Part shown: piece by piece, positions 12,801 to 24,800 of the stretch | Layout: each line of letters begins with the position of its first letter | Position numbering within the stretch: the stretch's first letter is position 1 | Notes under the pieces: model-generated | The model's input: the letters and a program-made list of their open reading frames with translations, nothing else | The model's database searches: none | What the model was told of the DNA's origin: nothing | Source: Leptasterias polaris | Lineage: Eukaryota; Echinodermata; Asteroidea; Forcipulatida; Asteriidae | DNA length: 64,000 nt | Direction: 5' to 3' | Assembly: GCA_037783415.1 (NCBI GenBank) | Contig: JAZGTN010000059.1 | Location: forward strand, 992,001-1,056,000 | Made by a program: the position numbers and the translations under genes

Positions 12801-15800
12801 GTGTTTTTCGTGATCTCACACACATGATCTCATCTCATGACGACGCGCTTGAACACGGCCTCATGCATAATTTTACTCTTCCCTGAAAATATATTGTGCT
12901 TTCTCAGTTTTGACAGATTTTAGGTGAACAAAACACTTCGGACTTATCACGGAGTCTTTCTCACCCGAGCGAGGCATGGGCGCCGCCATGTTTGTTTGGG
13001 GGTGTCACATGACGTGTGACCTAGGATGTGATTGGCGAATTTAGATCACATGGTGTCTGTGCGCAGGTATTTCAAATAAAATGTAACGAGCTGACGTATC
13101 ACAACCGTAAACAGTGTTCGATCGCTGTCGATTATCTAGTGCAATGTTTGGTCGATAATTTCTCAAATTTGACTGGCGTTTTTGTGGAGAACTTTCGGAA
13201 TCGTAATCTCCAGCAATTACTCTGTTAAAAACTGTAGAGTTATCTTAGACCCACAGGGGTCGGAACGGGACGACAAGATACAGTTTACCCCGTATGGCCT
13301 ATAAGGCCTTAATTGGAGGATGATGTACTTCCATCATTAATTAGGAGTATTGCTTACTTATGAGATCTTACTTTCAACATGAGTTTCCATAGCTCACCTC
13401 CAGGGTTCAGTTTCCATAGAGCTGCTTAAATACCAAATTTTACTTAGCAATTTTTTGCAAAGCAAAAATAAGCAGGATACCGATCACAGATTGTACATGT
13501 AACAAGTTATTTGGACTGGTAACCCTATTCTGGTAAGCATAATTTTGTTGTGCTTAGCCCTTTTTTTGCTTAAGCAGCTCTATGAAATTATGCCCAGGTT
13601 GCAGAAGCAGAACTGCTTAGGCCTCAATGGAGGATGTTATGTTTCTATCATTGACTCACGAGTGTTTCTTACTTATGAGAACTCTCTAACTCGTCATGAA
13701 TTTCCTTACCTCATCTCCAGGCTGGACAAGTAGTGCGGCTAAGGCCTCCATGGTTGAAGCTATAACTCCTTCATTGACACTGTCCAACGACCATCTTAAG
13801 AGAAACAGTATCCCAGACTTCAAGAGCTGAGGAAGCAAGGGCTCCAAGAGTTCTCCCCCTAGCTGCTTCAGTCGGCACTGAAAACAAAACAAAAAATTAA
13901 TCATGATTCATTCATTCAAATAATGTTCTCCCTACTATGGTTTCATCCAGAAACCCGATCAAGGCGCCTACACAAAACAAGCAGTGTGAAAAACTAAAGT
14001 CTAAGGAAGAAAACTACAAAGCAAACAAGATTTCAGTTTCCTGTTGAAGATGTCCAAAGATAAAACCAAGTGGCTAAATAGCTAATAATAACAATGCTTA
14101 TCATCTTCTTTAAAGAAAGTTGCACTTTATCAATGAAACTTTTTGATGAAACTTTTTATGGGATCAGGTTAGCTCAGTGGTTTCTTTCCCCCTGCCTTTC
14201 ACCTCTGTGGACCCAGTTTCAAATCCCACCTCAGACCAAAGCTTGTGTGTGGATTGAGTTTCAGTCCCTACCTGACTGTGTGGGTTTTCCCTATCTAGGG
14301 TTTTCTCCCACATCTAAAACTGAACATTTCTTCATCATCCCCTATTCATCCTGTTAATGGTGCTAATTGTGCTGTGGGATGAGTAATGAAATAAATTAAT
14401 CTGTCTGGAAAAAACGTGTTATGAAATATAAATTAATCTGTCTGGGAAAAAAACAAATCAAACCTTTCTAGCACATTGAAAGATCTAGTTTGTTGCCTCA
14501 CACTTGAATGGACGACTATCGCCCCTTAACTTAAATCTAATTCTATTTCATCTTCTAATAGCTGCAATATTGTCAATGTTTGTTAGTTTGGTTGAAATGA
14601 AAACATTTTCAGCATATTTTCTTACATTGTAGATAATTCTTGCAAGAGTCTGCAATGCAAGGACTTGTTGTTGAGTGACGGCACTGCGTGATAGTGTAAA
14701 CAATTCCTCCAGAGAATAACCTGGTACCTGGAAACATACAGAAAGCCAGTAGAAGTAATCAGTTGACTTTAAAGAAGATGGATTGTTAACGGAGGTGGGT
14801 GGGTCAGAAAAAGACAGTGGGGAGAAGAATGTGGATGCAGGAGGCAATACTTAAACATTTGTAAGATTGGAAGAAGAACAAATCACAGATTTCCACATAA
14901 CTTACATGGTACAAAGATGGTCATGGTGGAAAACTTCCCTTGAAATAGTTTTGCTTGAAATGCCATAGTTTTTAGGAAATGAGTAATTAAATTTTTAGGA
15001 AATGAGTCTTTATCCTGCAGGATAAAATCCGATGTTTGAAAAAAGGTTAAAACATATAATGGGGTTTTCCACTGTTTTCTCCTGAGTCTGAAGACCGATT
15101 AAGCTTAAACTTTCACAGGTTTGTTATTTCATGTAAATGTTGGGTCACATCAAGTGTGGATTCTGGTCTTTGGCAATTACCAAAATTGTACACACCCTTT
15201 AAAGACATTGTAAATTTTTAAAGTGTGTCATGGCCAAGCAGTATAGTGCCAAGACTTAAGTACCATGTCACATATACCATCTGTGACTTGTACCCTACTC
15301 ATTTCTGCTAAGCAGGAAATTGCTTGCAGCCCAGACCTCTATAACAACTCTCTTAAAACATAATCCTGGATAATTTTAGTCAGAGCCAACACTCCTCACA
15401 AAAGAGAGTTACAGCACAGTTGTAACGCAAGTTCACTAATTATAGTTACTTCTTATTTTTCACACCATGGAAAGCTTCAAACATCACTTCTAATCCTAGC
15501 TGTGTAGACTAACCTGGCCTGGGCCAAAAATAATGAACTGCTTAAAAAGACAATATTGCTTAGCAAAATGAGAATACCAGTCACAGACGGTACATTTCAA
15601 ATGTTATTTTGGCTCAATCTTGTAAAGCATAATTTTGTTGTGCTTAGCTACTATTTGTGCTTAAGCTGCTCTATGAAATTGGGCCTGCATAAAACTGTAG
15701 CAGAAAATATTGCTTAACAGTTTTCTGCTAAGCAAAAATGTGCAGGATACCAGTCAAAAATAGTACATGTGTTACATGGTATTTTGGCTGGTAACATTAA

Positions 15801-18800
15801 TCTGGTAAGCATAATGTTGCTGTGCTAAGCTACTATTTGTGCTTAAGCAGCTCTATGAAATGGGGCCCTGATCTGAAACTCAACCACTCTGTGTCTTACC
15901 TACCTCTTGCTCATCACCATGGTGATGTAATCCCGTCCTGACTGATATATCAGCATCTCTAGCTATCAGGCTTCCATTGAAGTCAAATCTAGCTTGGGAT
16001 CCTTCTTTGGATTTGGCAGAAGGCTTTGGTAGATCCTTGATCCATTCTAGTTTCTCTGGCTCAGACTTATCCATGTGTACCCAGTCTTCCTTGATGGTGA
16101 TGGGGGCTTTCACAAAAAAATATATATATATATTTCATTTTTACTACCACATTCAAGTTTGTAATTACTCCCTAACCAGCGCTTTCTCAGGGCCTTGTAA
16201 CATGATGGCAATTTTCAGGCAACCAGTTCCAGGTAATCTCCAAGACGAAAAACCGAACACCTTTTCAATTTTCGGAGGTATAAGACACTATTAGGAAAAG
16301 TTATGAGCAACTATCAGTTAAACAAACTGAACAGGATTGAACTACACGTTAACGGGGCTGATTCGTCATGATCACAGCAGTCCTCTGGCTGTACATGGAC
16401 TAACACCCAGTTACTGCAGGCAGAGGCCCTCCTTCCGTATCATATCTATGAAGAGGGTATGCACCTGCAGTAACTGGGTGACAGTTAATTCCATGTATAG
16501 CCACAGGTCTGCTTAGTGAAAGTATAATTACACATAAAAAGAACAACCTAGAATTTGATGGATAAAGCAAACTTACCACTCTCCACTGAACTTTCTTCCA
16601 TTCTATCAGAGTCCTTGATGTCAGAGACTGGATCAGTGAAAGATACAACTTTGCTAGATCCTTGGCTTCCGGAATTTTCTTGATTTGTAGCAGGAGGTCC
16701 GATATCCATAGGTTCTGATGTTACATTCACGTCATTGTTGGTTTTTTGTTGAGGTTTTGATGCATTTGATAATGCAATTGATCGAGGGTTGTGTCTGGAC
16801 TGCATGAATGATAGCAAGCTGGGATCTGTAATCAACAAATTTACTCTCTAATTAAAATTTAAAAAGTATTACAAAGTGACACTTGCATTAATATTCATGA
16901 TACAGATGTTAATATCGTCAGGTGCAAGTAACCTAGGGAAATTTGTCCCTCGGACATTCTGTCCCCCATATGGGTCATTAACATCGACTGAAGAAATTTA
17001 TACACAGTTTGCCGTATACATGTAGGGGGACAGAATCTCCAGGGGAACAACCTGGCACACCGGCAGAAAGACATAAGACTGTACAACCTTCTGCTGGACA
17101 GGCCAATTACTTTTTGTCCCCATAGAAGAACGTAAGGATGAAATGAGTTTATTAAAAAAATGAATACAACGCATAACTGTTACATTTTTGTTGCTAGAAT
17201 TAGTCCTGAGACATATGCTTCCATTCCAATGCATAATTAAACTTTCCTGTAATGACTTATGAATGGCAAAAAACACACTTTCAAAAACTTTCACATGCAT
17301 TTTTTTGAAAGAAATTTTTCACAATTTAGGCTATGATCTTTTGCAGGGTACACCATCTTTTTCTTCAGTGCACTTAATGATGTCAAACTCTCAATACCTT
17401 AGTCACATCTATTCAATACTGTTTAATAATACAAATTTTAAAAATATTTGTCTAAAAGGCGAATACTTTGGCCAGCCTGCATGTATATGTTTGTTTGCTT
17501 CTTTTTTTTTTCATTAAAAAGAATGGTTTAATACTTGGGGGTCAAGAAAACCCCTGAAAAACTCACATTTAAAAAACAAGTTTCTTACCGAGCATTGCTT
17601 TTAATTTATTCTGTTCTTCAAGTATTTCTGCCTCTGACATTGTTGAAAGTTTGCTCAAATTCTCTTGATGAATCTCTCTTCCGTCATCAGTAAGACCGCT
17701 CGATGGTTGACTAGACTGTCTGCAATCTTCAACTGATTCAGCTTCACTGATGTCATGAGGGTCATCAGGATCTTGTTTATTCCTGGTGTCTGGTCCCATG
17801 GATGGAGCTAATAGACTAGGGGTATTAACACCAAAGCTAGACGGAGATGAGCTCTCAAACTGCTGGGCGAATAAACTCTGTTTCTTTTTCGCTTTAGTAC
17901 CATTCTGAGCAGTTGGCTGTAACATATTCAAACAAACTATTTTAGTACAGATTGTTTCCGTTTTACAGTCACACTGATGTGTGTGTCCTAGAGGTCAGGC
18001 ATACTCTAGACACAAACGAATGTTCCCGTCAGGCATTCGCCTGCAATCCAGTGGACCGCCAGAACATTCCGCTAGACAGTGACATTGTGCCAAACAATGG
18101 AAAACACTACACAAAGGAATGTGTACATTATAATTTTGATCTTTCCAATGGAATTCTCCAGCAGTCCAAAGGACCGGTCTATGTACGACTGCTGGAACAC
18201 TTCTCTGCCCCAATTAGAGTGTTCATATCGTACAGACTCGTGCAACGTTCCCTAAGCACTGTATACCCAGTACATTCTGAGTCCTGGGAATCCCGCCTCG
18301 GACAGAGCCTCAAATGTGGATTAGCTTTTTCGTTTAATTACATGGGTTTCCCATTACATCTAAAGCAACATTTCCTCATCATCTTCTCTACACATGTATC
18401 CTCTGGCCCAAGGGTTACAGTCAAACATTAGAGAGGGCTCTATCTATTGTTTGGGCTTGGGGACAACTTCAGCAAGCAAATGTTTGTTATATCATTGATA
18501 GCAATGGTCATTGTGTTGCACCCGTCGTGAATCAGAGATTCACTCCACGGTGTACATTAATGTTGCAATTCTGTATAAAAGGATGAAATAAGAATTCACA
18601 ATGAGTTGGGTCTTTCACTTTTAATCATATGTCTTGATCTCACTGCCACATCATCCAGTATCTATCTTTAACAATAATAACAATACTTCTTAAACATTTA
18701 CTTAGAAACTTGTCATTGTTTCGACAATAATTACTTTCTCTGCCTCACTTCAATCCTAGTATCATTTGCAATAAACAAATACTCAGAGTGTCAATACTAT

Positions 18801-21800
18801 ACACTAGGTCGAAATCTATTAATGCTTACTACATCTGTTCACTTCTGAAACCCAACTCCACAAGTAAAGCAATCGCAGTGTTTTTGCCCAATAGTCAAAA
18901 CAAAGAAACACATTGACTTTAGAGAATAAAGAAACACATAAACAAACCCTACTGGGATATGAGCAAAGTCTTGGGTCTGATATAAACAAAATCAACTTGG
19001 CTAAAACAAGGCAAAGTCACTTTCTAACCTGGCACTTGCCTCTTAACAAATAAAACAAAGAAGGTTGTTCAGGCAGCAAGGCTATCCCAGGCTATCTAGG
19101 CTATTAAAGAGCTACCACTGACCAAGCCCTCAGGGGTTTAAGTTAATGACCCTGCTAGCCTTTTAGTCTCCACTCAGGGTTACTGTCTCAGACCAGGGTG
19201 GTCTTTTTGTACACGTGTATCTACATACATAAAGTACTGTACAACTAAACTTAGAAAAGATTGGGAACTACCCCTGCTTTTCCTCTAGAAATATACATAG
19301 TTGGAAAAGTCCTAAAACACCATTCTTAGCATCAAACATTTCTATAGAATATGAGCTATCAGAAACTCAAGTTAATTAATCAAAACATAATAAGGAAATG
19401 GAATAAAAGTCTAAATCAATTCAGTACACTTCAGAGCCTTAACCATGTTTCAACCCAATTCAGTAAAGCATAGGCCTACACACATCATGGTTCATGGTAA
19501 AAGTTATAGCTAACTTTGAGGAGGTAAATCTCTCCTATCCTTAAGTTAAAACAAGTTTAGAATAATACCACATCAATCTATAGTTTATGAACTTATTAGA
19601 TAATACAAATTAAAATCCACATACCTGTATAAAAGGATGAAATAAGAATTCACAATGAGTTGGGTCTTTCACTTTTAATCATATGTCTTGATCTCACTGC
19701 CACATCATCCAGTATGGGGGGACTGCTGTGGGGTGAGACCCATACCCACTCATTGAGGTATTTCCAACCTTTTGATTGGCTTAAATCGGCTGTTGAAACA
19801 AAGGGGTGGTCAAGCAGCTATTGAAAAATTAGAGGGGGCATAATAGTTGAAAATTTAGGAGGGGGCATAAGCGACCTCTACACTCTCCCCTTGAAAATTA
19901 AATGTTGTCCTCAACATTTCAGAACGGAAAATTGATCAAAGCAAAATAGTAAAAACTAAATATAAGTCTTAACGGTTAAAAGCAGACTATGAAATCTCAG
20001 AAACTAAAATTATTCGATTCATACCACAAAAAAAACACTAATCGTGTCCAATCTGAGCAAAACTTCCAACCTAAATTTGGGCTAAAGACACCTTGTGTGC
20101 AACTCTAGAAACAAATTGACTATGAGTTACCCATCACTGGTTGCTAGTGGTATGGTGATAAGTACCAGGGGTGCCATGGTTGCATCTGCAACTGCGGATA
20201 GGGCATCATCATAGGGGTCGTCCAAGGCATGCTGGCAGGTTGAGGGCACATCATCAGTGGTGCTGCTGGAGGTGTATTCGTGGAATGCAACCATGGATGG
20301 TGGTAGTGCGGGGTACTTCCAGCAGTCACTGCACTCACGTCATGTGGACCTTGCTGCGGCTGACCCAAATACTCATAGGCCAGTCGCTGTGGGGGCTGTC
20401 TTTGTCTTACCGGGTAGGTTCGTGCATCCTCCTGTACGGTAGGGGGAGCTGTATTGAGGTGGCATTCTCGTTCTGAAGCTGAGGCGACAGAGTCAGAAGC
20501 TGCCTCTGGGTCCGATGCATTCACTGGGTCCCAGGGCAGGGGTGGAGCTGGTTCATCCATGATGGGTTCAGGAATGACGACTGGCTCCGGAACAATGGTT
20601 GTCTCTGGCACGGTGACCGGTTCAAGATCATGTACTGGTTCTGGTTCAACAGTCTGTTCCAGAGTGGTTGCTGGTTTCGGGAAGACTACTGGTTCCGCTG
20701 CAACCAGTGGTGTAGGGAAAGTCACTGCCTCAGGTGTGGAACATGGATTGGCTGCTGTGTCATCTTCAGTCATATCACCGGCTGGGGTGAATAAAGCAGC
20801 TTCATGATTCAATGGTGCAGTGTGCGTCATAGGGGGACATGGCGCCATTTTCTGTGTGGGGGCCGAAACTGGGGGTCTGGACTGTTGTGGCATCTGTCTG
20901 AAGACTAGAGTTTGAAGATGGCCATTGTATTCATCTTCAGAATTGTCAGTGTCGCTGGTATTTGGTTTATCCCGTGGTGCTGGCCTGCTTCTGGTGCGGG
21001 GTGTTTGCACACAGCGCGGTGTCCTCGACTTAGTCGGTTCGTCACTGATGAGGTCATTACAGGGTAGCAACAGATTTCTGTGAAGAGTTCGTTTCCTGCC
21101 CGTCCCCTTTTCTGGACGCAGCTCGTACACTGGGGAGTCATCACTTAGTTGTCTCACCACAGTATGGACATCACTTTCCCAGTAGGCTCTCAGCTTGCCA
21201 GGCCCACCGGTTTCGTTGAGGTTCCGCACAAGTACTCTATCACCAGGTTGAAGGATAGTGCTGTGTACCTTCTTATCATAATGGTGTTTGCCACGGGCGG
21301 ATGACTTGTCGGCATTTTTTCTTGCCGCCTCATACGCCTCTTCCATCTGTCGTTTCCAGCGTTGACTGTAGTCTTGATGGTCCTTGGGTGGTGTTGTTAT
21401 TTGTGACAACCCAAAAGCCAAATCGATGGGAAGTCGAGGGGGGCGTCCATACAGAAGAAAGAATGGAGAGAATCCAGTGGTGTCGCAACGAGTGCAGTTA
21501 TATGCGTGTACCACTTTGTTCAGAGATTCTTTCCAGCGGGACTTCTCTCTCTCGGGCAATGTACGGAGCATCCCCAGAAGGGTCCGGTTAAATCTTTCCA
21601 CTTGCCCATTTCCCTGCGGATGGTAGGGGGTGGTGCGTGAGGGCGTGATGCCAGAGAGGTGTTGAAGTCTGCGGAATAGTTGATTCTCAAACTCTCTTCC
21701 TTGGTCATGGTGAAGTTTATGCGGGAAGCCAAACCTCAAGACGAAGTCATTAAAGATCTTCTCTGCTACCGTCTTACCCGATTTGTTAGTTGTTGGGTAG

Positions 21801-24800
21801 GCTTGGGCAAATCTTGTGAAATGATCCATGACGACCAAGATATATTCATACCCTCCAACACTCCTCTCAAGATGGAGAAAATCGATGGAGACCATTTCAA
21901 ATGGGGCTGTGGTGATTATGCTTCGGAGGGGCTCTCTGGTTTGTCGATTGGGTTTCTTCTGCTGCAAACATCGGCAGACGTTCGTCACGAAGTGTTCAAT
22001 GTCTTTCTGCATACGGGGCCAATAAAACCGATCTCGTGCGAGGTGGATGACCCGTTCAGCCCCTAAGTGGCCCATTTCTTCATGAAGCTCCCTATAGACT
22101 ATGCGGTGGTACTTACGAGGAAGGACGAGTTGGGACCTTGCACCTGCTCTCCGACATAACACTCCGTCTTCGTCAATGCTTAGCTTGGACCAGTCACGAA
22201 GAAGAAGGGTAGTATCTGGATGTTCTCCTGCCCGCGCTTGTCTATGCGGACGCTGTCCCCTGTCAACATGGCCAAGAACTGGACCGATGATAATATCAGC
22301 ATGCTGAGCTGCCTTCAGTTGTTCTTTGGTGATATGGTGGGAGCTTGTAACACCGTCATCTGGGCTTGATGTAGACGCAGTCAGGGCACCAATCCATGGG
22401 AAATGGTCAGACTTATCAGCCTTGATTGCATCGATGGTGGCACTAAGATGAGTTGGACTGATCTCGCTTGTGCACTGGGTTCTAAAGTTGTCTATGTCAA
22501 GGGGCATACGGGAAAGGGCGTCGGCATCTGCGTTTGACTTTCCAGGACGGTACTCAATTGTGAAATGAAAATCTGCTAATTCAGCAACCCAGCGATGTCC
22601 TGTTGCGTTGAGTTTGGCTGATGTCAAGATGTAGGTCAAAGGATTATTGTCTGTATACACAGTGAAGGAGGGAGCATAGTACAAATAATCTTTGAACTTT
22701 TCTGTGATGGCCCACTTTAGCGCAAGAAATTCTAGCTTTCCGGAATGCAGATTGTAGTTCTTCTCAGCAGGGCTTAGCGTCCGTGAGCCATAGCCGATCA
22801 CTCTCATCTTTCCATCCTGCTGCTGGTACAAGACAGCACCCAGTCCTTCATTTGAAGCATCTGTATGCAGAATGAAAGGCTGCTGATGATTAGGGAAAGC
22901 CATTACTGGGGGGCAAGTGAGAAAACTCAGCAAATGTTCCATTACTTTCTGATGAGAAGCTTCCCATGTTATGCGTTGCCTTGACGACACTTGTCCTGCA
23001 CTTTTACCTACAGCAGCTTTTCCTCGTGACTTTGAAGATGGTTTCATTGAGCTATTTTTGCTAGGTTGGTCATCCCTGCATGGACTGGGTTTCTTCAGCA
23101 GTTCATACAATGGTTTAGCGATGGTAGAAAAGTTCTGGATATACTGACGATAGTAGCCCAGTAGACCCAAGATTTTCCTCACCTCACCCACGGTACTCGG
23201 TTGTTTGTCACGGAGTGCCTCAACTGCTTTGATGTCTGCAGGATCCATCTTGTAGCCTTCACTACTGATAACTCTCCCCAAGTACCGCACTTCTTTCTGG
23301 AATAAGTTGCACTTGCTTGGCTTGAGTTTGATACCACAGTCCTGGAGGCGTCTGAGGACTTGACGTATGTGTTCGACATGTGACTCAAATGTTTTTCCGT
23401 AGACCAGTATATCATCAAGGTAGACTACGGCGATTTCTCCAACTAGACCATCAAGACAGGATTCCATACACCGTTGAAACACTGCAGGCGCATTAGTCAA
23501 ACCAAAGGGAATCCGATTCCACTCATACAAACCCCAAGGGGTGACGAAGGCCGTCTTATGTTTGCTCTCTTCTGCCATGAAACCCTGGTGATAAGCTTTA
23601 CCCTGGTCTAGTGTCGAAAACCACTCATTTCCACCGAGACTATCTAGAACATCTTGGATTCGTGGGATCGGTTGTCTATCGGGAATTGTCTTTCGGTTCA
23701 GCTCGCGGTAATCTATGCAGAGACGGAGAGAGCCATCCTTTTTCCGCACACAAACTACCGGTGACGAGTAGGGAGACTCTGACTTCTCAATCCAGCCTCG
23801 GCCAATCAAGTCCTTCAAGTAGTTTTTCACTTCAGTGTAGAGTGGCGGGGGCACGGACATGTACGATTTCTGCACTGGCTGGTCATCCTTCAGACGTATA
23901 TGCATTTTCAAGTCTTTGATGCAACCCATGTCACTGTCATCTTTTGAAAATGCTCCTGCCTCTTCCCGCAACATCTTGTTAACATCTCGGCGTTGAGCCT
24001 CTGTTAAGTGACTGAGGTCAAACTGGGGTGTCCCAGTTTCTTCGGCAGAGTGTGCAGTGGAGACTTCATTTATTACAAATGTACGTTTATCTTGTGACGC
24101 TGGTATAGGCCTCTCGGGAATGGTTTCAATTGAAAGGGGGGACTGCAGTGTTCCTAATTGGGTTTGTTTCCGCAGGACGATATCATGATTGGATGTGTTT
24201 TGCACCAAGATGAAGACTTTGCTGGATGGCCCCTTTTTCAACCTAACAACTGATGGTTGAGGATGAAGATCTTCTGGCCACTGGGTGTCCACATCAGGCT
24301 CAAAGACAGCGGTAGTGTCTTGATTCAGCAGACATGATGTCGCTCTGCAGGCTACCTCGATAACACTTCTGCCAGGTACGGTGACTCCCTTTCTGCCTAC
24401 CTGGACACGGCAGATATCTTCTGGTGGCTCTTCTTGAATAAGGTTTGCAAGGGCTGTCACTGCTCTCCTCGTCATTGATGGGAATGCCGCTCTCACGGCT
24501 TGAATAGGGGTTGGATGGAGGGTGTCTCTTTGAACGATTTCTTCTATAACGTTGTACCCAATTATGGGAACTCCTGAAGTTGCCCGTGTCACCAAAACTG
24601 GAACTTTAATCTCATGGTTCAGCCCTGTCGTCAAACTGAAGGAGACATTCAGCCAGCCATCATATGGTATAGGGGATCCATTTGCAGCCGTAAGGTTCAG
24701 GTCAGTTCCTCCTAACAGCTCACACAGTGGTCTCAGCTTGGCTTGGGGCAAGTGGGTTGCTCGCCACTCAGCAGGTATGATGGTGACCTGGGCTCCTGTG

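Larger units (their letters stand above)
10549..13301. mobile_element. 2.75 kb TIR DNA element with TAA target duplication
   Basis: The left end TAGGCCGTACGGTGTAAAC and the ~80 bp that follow are matched, inverted, by the right end (GTTTACCCCGTATGGCCTA, ending 13301). Both arms share TTCCGTTCCGACCCC and GTGGGTCTA. TAA flanks both sides (10546-10548, 13302-13304), a 3 bp duplication as in PIF/Harbinger-type insertions (class inferred). No transposase ORF is seen. It contains a SINE and AT/poly-C low-complexity DNA, so it is a non-autonomous or decayed copy. Confidence 0.65.

Noticed and set aside
13350..13400. Duplicated RPAP1 exon 10 fragment
   Set aside because: It resembles the intron-exon border near 13660-13720 (TTACTTATGAGA, CACCTCCAGG), but the coding part is absent.
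17952..18431. 159-codon plus-strand ORF
   Set aside because: It partly overlaps SINE-like tail sequence and is antisense within an RPAP1 intron; no domain.
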